Positions 17,005 through 30,777 are shown, counted from the stretch's first letter. The stretch: DNA of 54,526 nt from Alkalibacillus filiformis (GCF_030814115.1 NZ_JAUSUP010000012.1:1-54526); one strand, 5' to 3'. Notes: a model not told the origin generated them from the sequence alone. Program-made: numbers and translations.

Positions 17005-17272
17005 GTAAAATTAATCCCCCTGACTTATATCCCATCATTTTGGCGTACGAAAATATAATTAATCTATTGTAATATTTTATCACTTTTTTCCTAAGGTGTC
17101 ATGTCATTTTTCACCATTGTCGAAAGTTTATGAAAAGGACGTGGTTGACGAGTTTAATTGGTTTGTCAGCCTTTTTGTCCTATTAGGTTGGATGTCAACT
17201 GCACTCGAAGAAAAGTGAAAAAAGTCGGATGTTGCCAATGTCGTCTGCATATCAAATTACCGCACAAGCAAA

Positions 17273-17301
17273 AACCCACCGCCAGTGCTTGACGGTGGGT
17301 T
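17273..17301 (-). terminator. Terminator of the merR-aidB unit
   Basis: A 9-bp stem (aacccaccg / cggtgggtt) is followed on the minus strand by TTTTTGC, 4 bases past the dehydrogenase stop codon. The 268 bases from here to mbl hold no gene that I can support. Confidence 0.85.
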
Positions 17302-17304
17302 GAT

Positions 17305-18978
17305 TTATGATTGAGTAGGTTGTGAATTTTCTTCTTGAACGATTGTTTTAAAGTGCTTTAACGGTAAGTCTGTGACGTTGTTTTCCCTTTTAAATGTTTT
17401 TTCTAAAAATACTTCACAAACAGCATAGGAGCGTTGATCTTCTTCTGCCATTTCTAATGCTGTCACTCCTTCTAATATTTGCGTCATTAAGTTAGCGACG
17501 CGTTTAGGGTGCATGAGCATCGTTTGTTCGTCTGATTCGTTTAAGTGACTGAGCAATTCCATTAAGTCGTTGATGGCCACTTTAACGGGTGCGGCTAGTG
17601 ACGTAACTCGATCTGGTAAACGGTGGATTCGCTCATTAATGTCTCGTAAAAATAATTCATGAACGTTAAACTTATTGATCAAGCGCAACACTTCAAGCCC
17701 TAAAATATTCGCTGTTCCTTCCCAAACGGTTAAAACTTGTGCATCGCGAAGCAGTCGTGGTGTGACAAAGTCTTCAATATATCCGTTGCCGCCATGCATT
17801 TCGATTGCTTCGTGTGAGAGTTCAATTGCCTGTTCCGCGGTTTCTTTTTTCAATAGAGCAATGTGTAAACGTAACATTGCTTTGTCGTCATCTGTTGCTT
17901 GTGAATTTTTAACCATCACTTGGTCAAATTGTTCGATGAGGTTAAAAGTCGCTGTCATTTCAACTTCTAACTTCGTCGCCAAATGTGTAAGTGTTTCTTG
18001 GACCATCGGGTAGTTTGCTAACTTTTCTCCAAATGCATCGCGATTAAAAGCATAATCTCGTGCTTCCGTATAAGCTCTTCTCATAATGCCAAGAGAGGCA
18101 ACAACGTTACAGACGCGTGATAGATTAAGAGCTTCCATCATGTATTTGAACCCTTCAGATGGATCACCAACTAAGTAGGCTTTCGCACCGTGGAATTCGA
18201 CTTCTGCTGATGGCACTGCTCGCACGCCTAGTTTATCTTTTAACCGACGAATAGATAATTTGTTATCAGCCCGGTTCTCTTCCCATGGGACTAAAAATAA
18301 ACTTAAACCGCGCGACCCTTCTGGTGCCCCTTTCATTCGGGCAAGCACCATAGCAACACCGCACATACCACTGTTACTCGCAAAATATTTTTCCCCATAT
18401 ATGCGGTAATGATCACCTTCTTCAACCGCCTCAACGACATTCGCACCGACATCTGATCCACCTTGACGCTCGGTTAAAAACGTCGCTCCTTCAAAAAGCT
18501 CAGTATCACCTGTTGCCAACACGTGTGGTAAAAAGCGTTCTTTTAACTCATCATCAGCATAGTGATCGATTAAATAAGCCGTTGCCATCGTTAAAGTAAC
18601 GGGGCAGTAAAAGCCAGGCTCTGACTGTGATAACACATAACCTTTCGCATAAGAGTAAATGTAATTGCCTGCATGACCTAACTCTGGAATATCTTTATGA
18701 ACGTAGCCGACGATCCCGGTTTCATACGTTTCTTTGACTGTTTCTAGATAGCCTTCATTAACCCACACTTCATTTACTTCTTCACCCATCTTGTTATATT
18801 TTATAAGCTGTGGTTGCCCTTCTCGATCAGTGTGAACAGCGCGTTCATCAATGTCTGTTGCAACGCGTTCACCGAAATGAGTTAACTGTTGATCGGCATA
18901 ATCGAAAAAATGGTCGGGCAAATGTTTTTTTAGTAACTTTTTCAGTAATGGGTCGTTCGTGTAAAAGTTTTGACTCAC
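17305..18978 (-). CDS. AidB-like acyl-CoA dehydrogenase
   Basis: The 557-residue flavoprotein belongs to the acyl-CoA dehydrogenase superfamily. FAD and substrate motifs include GATFLTERQGGSDVGANVVE near residue 175, KYFASNSGMCGVAMVLARM near 205, and DAQVLTVWEGTANILGLEVL near 405. The last two resemble AidB, the alkylation-response dehydrogenase of E. coli (about 540 residues), more than short-chain acyl-CoA dehydrogenases (about 380). A C-terminal helical extension follows. It overlaps the MerR reading frame by 4 bases (ATGA), so the two are cotranslated. Neighbours suggest a regulated catabolic or damage-response unit. Its substrate cannot be read from sequence. Confidence 0.85.
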   Translation of the reverse strand: MSQNFYTNDPLLKKLLKKHLPDHFFDYADQQLTHFGERVATDIDERAVHTDREGQPQLIKYNKMGEEVNEVWVNEGYLETVKETYETGIVGYVHKDIPELGHAGNYIYSYAKGYVLSQSEPGFYCPVTLTMATAYLIDHYADDELKERFLPHVLATGDTELFEGATFLTERQGGSDVGANVVEAVEEGDHYRIYGEKYFASNSGMCGVAMVLARMKGAPEGSRGLSLFLVPWEENRADNKLSIRRLKDKLGVRAVPSAEVEFHGAKAYLVGDPSEGFKYMMEALNLSRVCNVVASLGIMRRAYTEARDYAFNRDAFGEKLANYPMVQETLTHLATKLEVEMTATFNLIEQFDQVMVKNSQATDDDKAMLRLHIALLKKETAEQAIELSHEAIEMHGGNGYIEDFVTPRLLRDAQVLTVWEGTANILGLEVLRLINKFNVHELFLRDINERIHRLPDRVTSLAAPVKVAINDLMELLSHLNESDEQTMLMHPKRVANLMTQILEGVTALEMAEEDQRSYAVCEVFLEKTFKRENNVTDLPLKHFKTIVQEENSQPTQS

Positions 18979-19371
18979 ATTGATGCCTCCTGACGTTCTA
19001 ATTGGTTTAACTCATCGTGAAACACTTGCAAAAATTGCTCCACTTCATTTTTCATTTGCTCGAGCTCTTCGATGCGTTTTGAGACTTCATGAATTTTGTC
19101 CTCGCCATATTCGATCGTACGCTTAAGCTGTTCTTTTCCAGTAGGGTCTTCTTCGAATAGGAGAACCATTTCTTTTATTTCTTCTAGGTTAAAGCCATAT
19201 TTTTTGCCACGAAAGATGAGCTGGAGTTGGGTCATTTCTTTTTTCGTAAATTGTCTATGACCGCTTTTGTTGCGCTTCGGTTGTAGTAAACCGACTTCTT
19301 CATAGTAGCGAATGGTTCTAGTCGAGACGTTAAATTGTGCAGCAAGCTCGGAGATCGAAATAGTAGGACAC
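18975..19371 (-). pseudogene. MerR-family regulator with a +1 frameshift near its start
   Basis: From about 19357 downward one frame encodes a MerR N-terminus: SISELAAQFNVSTRTIRYYE, then EVGLLQPKRNKSGHRQFTKK. RGKKYGFNLEEIKEM and a coiled coil follow, and it ends at 18975. That frame has no ATG, GTG or TTG before an upstream TGA. The GTG at 19371 has an ideal AGGAGG ribosome-binding site but reads VSYYFDLRACCTI and then stops. Removing one T from TATTTCG (19358-19361) would join them into VSYYSISELAAQF, a textbook MerR start. So the gene is frameshifted by one base, through true inactivation, programmed slippage or a sequencing error. It would otherwise be a regulator of about 130 residues for the dehydrogenase. 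Confidence 0.75.
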
Positions 19372-19413
19372 TGACGGCACCTCCTTTTGTTTTCGGAATT
19401 TTCTCATATTTAT

Positions 19414-19444
19414 AGTTTACCATTTACGTTAACGTTAAGTTCAA
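19414..19444 (-). promoter_or_regulatory. MerR-type promoter with 19-bp spacer and palindromic operator
   Basis: On the minus strand TTGAAC (19439-19444) and TAAACT (19414-19419) are 19 bases apart, the long spacer typical of MerR-controlled promoters. The spacer holds the perfect palindrome ACGTTAACGT (19426-19435) within TTTACGTTAACGTTAA. This is close to the LiuR-type MerR site as I recall it. It lies 43 bases upstream of the frameshifted MerR gene. Confidence 0.65.
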
Positions 19445-19516
19445 CTAGTTTTTGTCATGTTTATCAAAGTTTTTGATTATATATTAATAGAGTTGTCCAT
19501 AGGGAGGTGATGTCAT

Positions 19517-20020
19517 ATGGGGAAACTATTTTTGAATGTTGGTGTCGTCGTATTCTTTAGTTTGCTAACGGTTGCTCTATTGTTAATGGTGAATGATGAA
19601 GGAAGCCCTATTCAAGAAGGACAACCTGTATCTTTTGAATTAAGTGGAGAAAGCGAATTCTGGAGCTTGTCCCGTTATCAAATCGCGATTGAACCGATGC
19701 AGCTAATCGCTGGGGATGGCGTTTTAACGTTTAAAGATGATTACCGTGAAACAGATTACTTTTATTATACTGTCATGGCGAATGTTAATGGCGAGCAACA
19801 GACGATTTCAACTACCACTGTTCATATGAAAGATGGGAACAAAATTGAGATCGATGAGTTCGAAATGGGAGAAACAAAACTTGGTGGCTACTTTTATAAT
19901 GTCGATGGTGGGCCAGTGACAGAAGAGGATATTTGGCAAATATATGTGATATTAGAGTGGCACGATCCTAATGGGGAAATGGTGTATGACCAGATTTTGT
20001 TGTATCAATCAAACGTTTGA
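19517..20020 (+). CDS. Membrane-anchored or exported protein, unknown function
   Basis: The 167-residue product has an N-terminal hydrophobic segment (about residues 7-25), which is a signal anchor or an uncleaved signal. An acidic, beta-rich extracellular domain follows. GGGAGGTGATGTCAT gives a strong ribosome-binding site for the ATG at 19517. I recognise no motif or family. It is divergent from the MerR unit, which it faces across about 145 bases. It ends in a 16-base palindrome that overlaps its stop codon. It is part of the block that separates spoIIID from mbl. Confidence 0.75.
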   Translation: MGKLFLNVGVVVFFSLLTVALLLMVNDEGSPIQEGQPVSFELSGESEFWSLSRYQIAIEPMQLIAGDGVLTFKDDYRETDYFYYTVMANVNGEQQTISTTTVHMKDGNKIEIDEFEMGETKLGGYFYNVDGGPVTEEDIWQIYVILEWHDPNGEMVYDQILLYQSNV

Positions 20021-20022
20021 TT
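20007..20022. repeat. 16-bp perfect palindrome AATCAAACGTTTGATT, copy 1
   Basis: The palindrome spans the stop codon of the gene at 19517-20020. An identical 16-mer occurs at 44871-44886. The central AAACGTTT resembles LacI/GalR-family operators such as the E. coli PurR box. Here it might also serve as a weak terminator stem for the plus-strand gene. Confidence 0.7.
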
Positions 20023-20032
20023 AAAAATAAAA

Positions 20033-20105
20033 AATTGCCTGTCACGTGTTTAGGGGGGTGTTCCCCTATATGTACAATCTTGCGTACGTATCGTGACAGA
20101 CAATT
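20033..20105 (-). terminator. Terminator of spoIIID with an extended folded loop (73 nt)
   Basis: The outer arms aattgcctgtcacg and cgtgacagacaatt pair with one mismatch pair. On the minus strand they are followed by TTTTTTATTTTT. The loop contains a second hairpin, TAGGGG / CCCCTA (20052-20070 region), and a GTAC-rich segment. This is the second long-loop terminator of the window. Confidence 0.75.
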
Positions 20106-20120
20106 AGTTCGTACAACTAT

Positions 20121-20378
20121 TTAAACACTGCTTTTTTCTCTGTACTTCTTTTTCGTTGCCTCACCACCTCTCAGATGCCTTATTGACTTGTGGTAGTCAA
20201 GCACTTCTTTAACTTCCTTTGCTAAGGCGGGATTAATGTCCGGTAAGCGTTCGGTAAGATCTTTATGGACCGTACTTTTTGAAACACCAAACTCTTTTGC
20301 GATCGCGCGAACAGTATTACGCGAATCCAATAAATGCTCAGCAATCTTGATCGTTCTCTCTTTGATGTAATCGTGCAA
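20121..20378 (-). CDS. spoIIID: Sporulation transcription factor SpoIIID
   Basis: SpoIIID is the small helix-turn-helix protein that activates and represses SigE-dependent genes in the mother cell. The 85-residue product shows the conserved DYIKERTIKIAEHLLDSRNT, the helix-turn-helix TVRAIAKEFGVSKSTVHKDL, and the C-terminal VLDYHKSIRHLRGGEATKKK. The start codon is TTG at 20378 behind AGGAGG with an 8-base gap. A plausible SigE promoter lies upstream (TCATATT near 20448, AATAAAAT near 20428), but the match is only moderate. It is normally adjacent to mbl, whereas here about 3.1 kb separates them. Confidence 0.97.
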   Translation of the reverse strand: MHDYIKERTIKIAEHLLDSRNTVRAIAKEFGVSKSTVHKDLTERLPDINPALAKEVKEVLDYHKSIRHLRGGEATKKKYREKSSV

Positions 20379-20562
20379 ATCACTCGCCTCCTGTGATGTT
20401 CACTCTTAAGGTGTAGATAGTACATTTTATTCACTGCACTAAAGGAATATGATACACAAACGTGATTTACAGAAAGCGATTTAATGCCAAGTGAGAGCTG
20501 AGTTTTTGCTCGTAGAATTATATGCATAGATTTGGAGAATATGAGTGGGGGGAGCGATTTTG

Positions 20563-20707
20563 TGAGCGCTGATAAGTTGAGGCTGAGTGCTGATAAGTTC
20601 GGGCTGAGCGCTGATAAATTTTCGTGAGCGCTGATAAGTTCGGGCTGAGCGCTGATAAATTTTGGTGAACGCTGATAAGTTGAGGCTGAGTGCTGATAAA
20701 TTTCTGG
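20563..20707. repeat. Tandem array B: seven 20-21-bp units with core TGAGCGCTGATAA
   Basis: Units start at 20563, 20584, 20605, 20625, 20646, 20666 and 20687 (steps 21, 21, 20, 21, 20, 21). Every unit opens with TGAGCGCTGATAA or a variant with one or two changes, then a variable GTTGAGGC- or ATTTTCG-like half. The array lies in the 484-base gap between spoIIQ and spoIIID. Open frames through it give repetitive peptides and are not genes. Confidence 0.9.
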
Positions 20708-20742
20708 GGTGCTACAATTTTGTTTGAGGGATAAAAGTTGTG

Positions 20743-20775
20743 CGAGCGCCAAAATAGAATGCACGAGCGCCATCC
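20743..20775. repeat. Two-unit array with core CGAGCGCCA (minus strand TGGCGCTCG)
   Basis: CGAGCGCCA occurs at 20743 and 20764, exactly 21 bases apart. The same word in the other orientation, TGGCGCTCG, forms array E at 54381-54432. It lies between array B and the spoIIQ terminator. Confidence 0.7.
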
Positions 20776-20812
20776 CCCTCTCTCAATCGTCAATTCTCCT
20801 TAAAATCAAAAT

Positions 20813-20840
20813 AAAAGCCCCGTACAATGACGGGGCTTTT
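20813..20840. terminator. Terminator of spoIIQ
   Basis: An 11-bp perfect stem (aaaagccccgt / acggggctttt) with a 6-base loop lies 23 bases past the spoIIQ stop. Self-complementary A and T tails allow it to act in both directions. Confidence 0.85.
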
Positions 20841-20862
20841 AAATGGGTGATGGCTTACTGTT

Positions 20863-21540
20863 TTATTGGAATCCTGGATTTACAGGTTCACCATCTTCAA
20901 TTAATTGGAAGTGTACTTTGCTCACATCAGGGCCTGAGTAAACATTTTCGCCTGAGACACCAAGTTTGTCGCCTTGACTTACTTCGTCGCCTGCTTCAAC
21001 ATCAATTTCAGATAAGCTTGCGTAGACTGTCATGCGTTCGCCTTCGTGTTCAATTTCAACTGTTTGACCAAGTAGTTGGTCTTCTTTAACTTCAACAACT
21101 GTACCACTTAATGCTGCGATGACTTCAAATGGTTCGCCATCTGTTGATGTAATATCAACACCTTGGCTTTGGTAGTATCGGTTGTTGTAGAAAATTAATG
21201 CATCTTCCTGCTCTTCAGCAGATGCGTTGACGTCGTAGAAGTTAGTTATGATTTCTGTGCGGTCTCCTAGTAATACTGGAAGAACCAAATCTTCTTGATC
21301 TGCTACTACCGGCTCAGCCTCATCAGCATTTTGTTCCTGGTGTTCGATGAGGTCGTTTTGTTCGACTTGCCAGTTGTGATCATTTTGTTCTGCCTCATCA
21401 GTTCCAGTCATCTGATAAATCAATACCCCTGCTAACACGACAGTCACTAATGTAATGTAAAGCGTTGGATAGAACCAGCGTTGGCGTGTGAGCTTTTTCC
21501 ACTTCGATTCGCGGAAAGTCCTTCTTTCCTTTTCATTCAT
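20863..21540 (-). CDS. spoIIQ: Stage II sporulation protein SpoIIQ
   Basis: SpoIIQ is made in the forespore, spans its membrane and docks with SpoIIIAH across the septum during engulfment. The 225-residue product has a basic N-terminus, a transmembrane helix at about residues 24-43, and a C-terminal LytM/M23 domain. The LytM domain looks degenerate. The usual HxGxD metal motif reads QSQGVDI, so the first ligand is missing, while the later HFQL is kept. This agrees with the non-catalytic SpoIIQ of many bacilli. It has its own SigF-type promoter and lies downstream of spoIID as in B. subtilis. Confidence 0.93.
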   Translation of the reverse strand: MNEKERRTFRESKWKKLTRQRWFYPTLYITLVTVVLAGVLIYQMTGTDEAEQNDHNWQVEQNDLIEHQEQNADEAEPVVADQEDLVLPVLLGDRTEIITNFYDVNASAEEQEDALIFYNNRYYQSQGVDITSTDGEPFEVIAALSGTVVEVKEDQLLGQTVEIEHEGERMTVYASLSEIDVEAGDEVSQGDKLGVSGENVYSGPDVSKVHFQLIEDGEPVNPGFQ

Positions 21541-21560
21541 TTTTCATCACCTCAGCAACC

Positions 21561-21589
21561 ATTCTGAACCGAAATGACAAATTATATAC
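21561..21589 (-). promoter_or_regulatory. SigF-type promoter of spoIIQ
   Basis: On the minus strand GTATA (21585-21589) and GTTCAGAAT (21561-21569) are 15 bases apart. The SigF consensus is about GYWTA-N15-GGNRANAHT, and here 12 of 14 positions agree. Transcription of spoIIQ by SigF is established in B. subtilis. Confidence 0.65.
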
Positions 21590-21687
21590 ATGGAATAAGA
21601 AAAATTTTCTAAAAAACGTGAGTAAAGTGTTGTTTTTAGGACAAAATATACTTTTGTCTAATGATTTGAGTGTGATGAACATGCAAA

Positions 21688-21711
21688 ACCCACCTTAAAA
21701 TCAAGGTGGGT
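21688..21711 (-). terminator. Terminator of spoIID
   Basis: A 9-bp perfect stem (acccacctt / aaggtgggt) is followed on the minus strand by TTTTGC, 5 bases after the spoIID stop. Confidence 0.75.
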
Positions 21712-21716
21712 CAGCT

Positions 21717-22694
21717 TTATAAAATGGTTTCGATTGATTCAATTTGGACGTCTTGATAATAGTGTTGGACAATATCTTGGTATGAGTTGCCTGATTGAGC
21801 CATGCCGTTTGCGCCGTATTGGCTCATCCCGACACCGTGTCCGTATCCGTTTGTTTTAAATATAATGTGATCTGCTTCGGCTTCGATCGAAAAGTCGTTT
21901 GAGCGCAAGCCAAGCTTTTCCCTAACTTCTCTTCCTGAAAAAGTCTCCCCGTTAATGACGAGTTCTTTGACACGGTTGCTATCTGTTCTTACTATATTAG
22001 AGACATCGAATGTATTGCCTGACAATCCGAGTAAATGCAACACTTCGCTATAGGCGAATATTTCTTGATCTCGGTATACTGGTGATTGTTCATCCCATGG
22101 GCTTGAAACACTTCTTAAATATGGGATTTCATTTTGCCAATAATCTTCAGCATTTTCAGTATAGCCATTACTTGTTGAGAAAAATGCTGCTGTAATTGGG
22201 GTTCCATCATAAGTAATAATTTCGCCTGATGTTTCTTGGACAGCTTGATTGATTTTCCCCATATTACCAGAGTAGTTCACGCCCCACGCTTCTCTTAGTT
22301 CGCTTTCAGATTGAAACACTTGGTGGTCGACAGTGTCAGTCACGTGATATTCTTCATCTGATCCGTGAATGAGCCGCTGTACGACATAAGTTCTTGCGGC
22401 TAATGCCTGTGCTTTCAGTGCTTCCATCTCAAAGTCAGCTGGTATTTCAGAAGCCACTACTAATGCGACATAATCTTCAAGCGGTACTGTTTCAATCGCG
22501 TCAGTGCTTTCTCTTAGCACGTTGACCATAATTCCGTCTTCTCCGCCAGTAGTCGACACATGTTCAGTTGATTGTTCGATATTGATATGACCATTTTCTG
22601 TAGCTGCTTCTGCGAAAGGTATGACGATTAAACTCGGAATGATTGTAATAACGGCTAGTAAAATGATTCCTAGGATCAATCCTTGTCGTTTCAA
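21717..22694 (-). CDS. spoIID: Stage II sporulation protein D (SpoIID)
   Basis: SpoIID is a membrane-anchored lytic transglycosylase that works with SpoIIM and SpoIIP to thin septal peptidoglycan during engulfment. I place the start at a TTG at 22694, preceded by AAGGAGGATTTTACA, which is ideal spacing. It gives 325 residues. The ATG at 22739 lies upstream of this ribosome-binding site and is less likely. After a signal anchor (about residues 5-24, ILGIILLAVITIIPSLIVIPF) come the SpoIID-domain motifs LEDYVALVVASEIPADFEMEA, ALKAQALAARTYVVQ and HGVGMSQYGANGMAQSG. It lies downstream of murA, as in B. subtilis. Confidence 0.95.
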   Translation of the reverse strand: MKRQGLILGIILLAVITIIPSLIVIPFAEAATENGHINIEQSTEHVSTTGGEDGIMVNVLRESTDAIETVPLEDYVALVVASEIPADFEMEALKAQALAARTYVVQRLIHGSDEEYHVTDTVDHQVFQSESELREAWGVNYSGNMGKINQAVQETSGEIITYDGTPITAAFFSTSNGYTENAEDYWQNEIPYLRSVSSPWDEQSPVYRDQEIFAYSEVLHLLGLSGNTFDVSNIVRTDSNRVKELVINGETFSGREVREKLGLRSNDFSIEAEADHIIFKTNGYGHGVGMSQYGANGMAQSGNSYQDIVQHYYQDVQIESIETIL

Positions 22695-22843
22695 TGTAAA
22701 ATCCTCCTTCAGTAAATGAATATTGACTTCTATTAACATTCTTATTCGGGTAGGAAGTTTAATAGAACGTAAAAAATGAGGAGGTTCTTGAAAAAATTAT
22801 GAACAAAAATATGCCCTATCCCTAAATATAATTGGACAAAATA

Positions 22844-22873
22844 AAAGAGGAAGCAAACACTCGCTTCCTCTTT
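22844..22873. terminator. Terminator of murA
   Basis: An 11-bp perfect stem (aaagaggaagc / gcttcctcttt) has an 8-base loop. T-rich and A-rich flanks are present on both sides. It is 20 bases after the murA stop. Confidence 0.85.
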
Positions 22874-22892
22874 TATTCTATGAATTTGATTA

Positions 22893-24194
22893 TTAACTAG
22901 ATTGGATTATAGAATCATTTGCTGGATTTTGATTTTCTTCATAAATACGTTCAATGTCAGCGCCGATTCCTTTAAGTTTGCCTACAAAATCTACATAACC
23001 GCGATCTAAGTGTTTAAGTTCAGTTACGACTGTGCGTCCTTCTGAAACTAAACCAGCTAAGATTAATGCTGCTGCTGCGCGAAGGTCTGTTGCTGATACT
23101 TCTGCACCTTGAAGGGTAACTGGTCCTTCAACGATGGCACTACGGCCTTCTATTTTAGCTTTAGCATTCATACGTCTAAATTCTTCAACGTGCATAAAAC
23201 GGTTTTCAAACACTGTCTCAGTAAGCACACTTGTGCCATGTGCCTTCATAGTTAAAGTCATCAACTGAGCTTGAAGGTCAGTTGGAAAACCTGGGTATGG
23301 TAATGTTTTAATATCAATTGGTTTTAATAAGTCCGTTCCAATTACGCGAACACTGTTGTCATATTCTTCAATTTGAATGCCCATTTCTTTCATTTTCGCA
23401 ATAAGCGATCGTAAATGAGCTGGAATTGCGCCTTCAACGATGATGTCGCCACCTGTAATAGCACCAGCTACCATGAACGTGCCTGCTTCAATACGATCAG
23501 GAATAATGGTATGTTCTACACCTTTTAATTGTGCAACGCCTTCGATACGAATCGTTTCAGTTCCAGCGCCTACGACTTTACCACCCATTTGGTTAATGTA
23601 ATTAGCTAAGTCAATAATTTCAGGTTCACGGGCACAGTTTTCCATAATGGTAGTGCCTTCCGCTAATGCTGCAGCCATCATTAAGTTTTCAGTAGCACCT
23701 ACACTAGGAAAATCTAAATAAATGCGTGCTCCGTGTAAACGGCCATTAGCAAATGCTTCTACATAACCGTTTCCTACTTCAATGGTCGCCCCCATAGCTT
23801 CAAGTCCTTTTAAATGTTGATCAATTGGTCTTGAACCAATTGCACAACCACCTGGCATCGCCACTTTTGCATGACCATACCTTGCTAATAAAGGTCCTAA
23901 AACTAAAACGGACGCTCGCATTTTGCGTACATATTCAAAAGGTGTTTTAGTTTTTAGTTCATTCGCCGCATCTATATGCAACGTATTCTCTTCACGTAGT
24001 ACATTCACATTCATATAACGTAGTACTTCACTAATTGTATCCACATCAGCTAATGTGGGAACTTGTTTTAACGTCGTCTTTCCTTCACTTGCCATAATGC
24101 TTGCTGCGATAACAGGTAAGACAGCATTTTTAGCACCTTCAACTTTGACAGTGCCAGTTAATCTATTACCTCCAGATACGATGATCTTATCCAA
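22893..24194 (-). CDS. murA: UDP-N-acetylglucosamine 1-carboxyvinyltransferase (MurAA)
   Basis: MurA transfers enolpyruvate from PEP to UDP-GlcNAc, the first committed step of peptidoglycan synthesis. The 433-residue protein has the two inside-out alpha/beta halves. The catalytic cysteine is in [18 protein letters not shown] near residue 117, and [16 protein letters not shown] is near the start. A Cys at this position means fosfomycin sensitivity is expected. A second murA copy lies at 49077-50363. This one is the ywmB-murA-spoIID copy that corresponds to essential murAA in B. subtilis. Confidence 0.97.
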   Translation of the reverse strand: MDKIIVSGGNRLTGTVKVEGAKNAVLPVIAASIMASEGKTTLKQVPTLADVDTISEVLRYMNVNVLREENTLHIDAANELKTKTPFEYVRKMRASVLVLGPLLARYGHAKVAMPGGCAIGSRPIDQHLKGLEAMGATIEVGNGYVEAFANGRLHGARIYLDFPSVGATENLMMAAALAEGTTIMENCAREPEIIDLANYINQMGGKVVGAGTETIRIEGVAQLKGVEHTIIPDRIEAGTFMVAGAITGGDIIVEGAIPAHLRSLIAKMKEMGIQIEEYDNSVRVIGTDLLKPIDIKTLPYPGFPTDLQAQLMTLTMKAHGTSVLTETVFENRFMHVEEFRRMNAKAKIEGRSAIVEGPVTLQGAEVSATDLRAAAALILAGLVSEGRTVVTELKHLDRGYVDFVGKLKGIGADIERIYEENQNPANDSIIQSS

Positions 24195-24229
24195 TATCTT
24201 TCCCTCCGTGTCGATAGTCCGTATGTTAT

Positions 24230-24892
24230 TTAATATTCAATTAGGAGGATAGGTGTTCCGATTGTAACTGTATTTTTTCCATGATCCTCTTCACGAATAG
24301 CTAATTGAACATTCATTTTTTCATCTTGTAATGGGACAAATTCTTTTATTTGTTTTGTATATCCACTAAAGACAGACAGTTGTTCTTCTATCATTTTATT
24401 CTTGAATTCTAGTTGCAAGTCCTCTTTAATGTCGTTTAGTAACAAATTACTATCTATACTACCACTTATGTTTGACTGAAAACATGAGTATACTTTACCA
24501 TTTTCAAAGAATTGGTTTAAACTGAGTTCATTAAAGCGGTCAATCGTTTCAGAGTATATGTGTTCACTCCATTGCTCACCGCTTATTCGATACACTAATT
24601 GCAATGTGTTATGACTGACTTCAACTGTATATAACGTTTCGTCATAAATACCCCCTTTATGAGGGTATTTAACCTTAATTTGTTCATTTAAAACATTTTT
24701 TAGGTTTAAAATTTCATCTTGATCACCATTTAACTTCATCGTTACATTAAATGACTGAACATCCCAACCTTGTTCTATTACATAATCGGCTAAAACCTCA
24801 AAATCTGAAGTAGTTGCTGCTTGATTACTAGATTGGTAGATTATGACTTGACTCATTAATAAAACTGACATTAACACGAACAAGAATCGCAT
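24230..24892 (-). CDS. ywmB: YwmB-family exported protein
   Basis: The 220-residue protein starts with a signal peptide (hydrophobic [17 protein letters not shown]). It has the YwmB layout of an N-terminal [15 protein letters not shown] strand region and a C-terminal [17 protein letters not shown]-like block. It lies between the DUF1146 gene and murA, exactly as in B. subtilis. It sits 36 bases upstream of murA and so is probably cotranscribed with it. Its function is unknown. Some databases name the fold TATA-box-binding-protein-like on structural grounds only. Confidence 0.88.
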   Translation of the reverse strand: MRFLFVLMSVLLMSQVIIYQSSNQAATTSDFEVLADYVIEQGWDVQSFNVTMKLNGDQDEILNLKNVLNEQIKVKYPHKGGIYDETLYTVEVSHNTLQLVYRISGEQWSEHIYSETIDRFNELSLNQFFENGKVYSCFQSNISGSIDSNLLLNDIKEDLQLEFKNKMIEEQLSVFSGYTKQIKEFVPLQDEKMNVQLAIREEDHGKNTVTIGTPILLIEY

Positions 24893-24965
24893 GGACGCTT
24901 CCCCCTTTGTTAGAAGGATGGTCCATGCCTTGTTATTTTAAACATTAAAAGTTTCGACAGTTTAC

Positions 24966-25202
24966 TTATAAAAAGTAAGACAATTGTTGTGACCAGTTAA
25001 TGAAATCTAAAAAGAAATTACTTACGGTTGTACCTAAGGCAACCGTCAAGAAAATTAATAAGATTTTACTTTCTGTTTCTTTATTCTTTTTAAATAAAGC
25101 TTGTATATTAATTGATTCTAACGCTTTCCACGCTAGTATGATAAATATTATATGTGATGCCATACCTATTAAAGCATCTACAGCATTATCTATAAACATC
25201 AT
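24966..25202 (-). CDS. ywzB: DUF1146 (YwzB-family) small membrane protein
   Basis: The 78-residue product has two hydrophobic segments: about residues 12-30 (MASHIIFIILAWKALESI) and about 48-68 (LLIFLTVALGTTVSNFFLDF). WKALESINIQALF between them is the family signature. It lies downstream of atpC and upstream of ywmB, the conserved Bacillales position. A GAGGTG ribosome-binding site precedes the ATG at 25202. The role is unknown. The adjacency to the ATP synthase operon is conserved, but the atpC terminator separates the two. Confidence 0.9.
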   Translation of the reverse strand: MMFIDNAVDALIGMASHIIFIILAWKALESINIQALFKKNKETESKILLIFLTVALGTTVSNFFLDFINWSQQLSYFL

Positions 25203-25330
25203 AACACCTCTTTGTTAAATTTTGTATAGCAATTAATGACAATTATGTGCATTACCCAGGAAATATCGACACGGAAATATAAACTTTTCTATATGTATTG
25301 CAAAAAATATTTGTTAGATAAAGTGGAAAA

Positions 25331-25354
25331 AAGATCTGACCTTAAGGCCAGATC

Positions 25355-25356
<2 letters not shown>
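25331..25356 (-). terminator. Terminator of the ATP synthase operon
   Basis: The arms aagatctg and cagatctt enclose CCTTAAGG-like inner pairs, nearly a perfect hairpin. On the minus strand TTTTTTCC follows. The atpC stop codon lies inside the stem. Confidence 0.85.
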
Positions 25357-25804
<448 letters not shown>

Positions 25805-25815
25805 TTAAAGTCCCA

Positions 25816-28116
<2,301 letters not shown>

Positions 28117-28148
28117 TCACCACCTTTTTATAGAGACTTGTTTCTTTA

Positions 28149-30756
<2,608 letters not shown>

Positions 30757-30777
30757 CTATTCATCTATATAAGGCTT

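Noticed and set aside
19346-19371. In-frame ATT as a rare start for the MerR gene
   Set aside because: It lies about 18 bases from the ribosome-binding site, too far, whereas the GTG at 19371 has ideal spacing.
19232-19423. Separate 63-codon gene upstream of the MerR frame
   Set aside because: It is the out-of-frame reading of the MerR N-terminal region. The helix-turn-helix lies in the next frame.
20222-20793. Open frames of 91-183 codons through array B
   Set aside because: They read repeated LSALSPN- and QLISVHQN-like peptides because a 21-bp period stays in frame. They lack ribosome-binding sites and overlap spoIIID.
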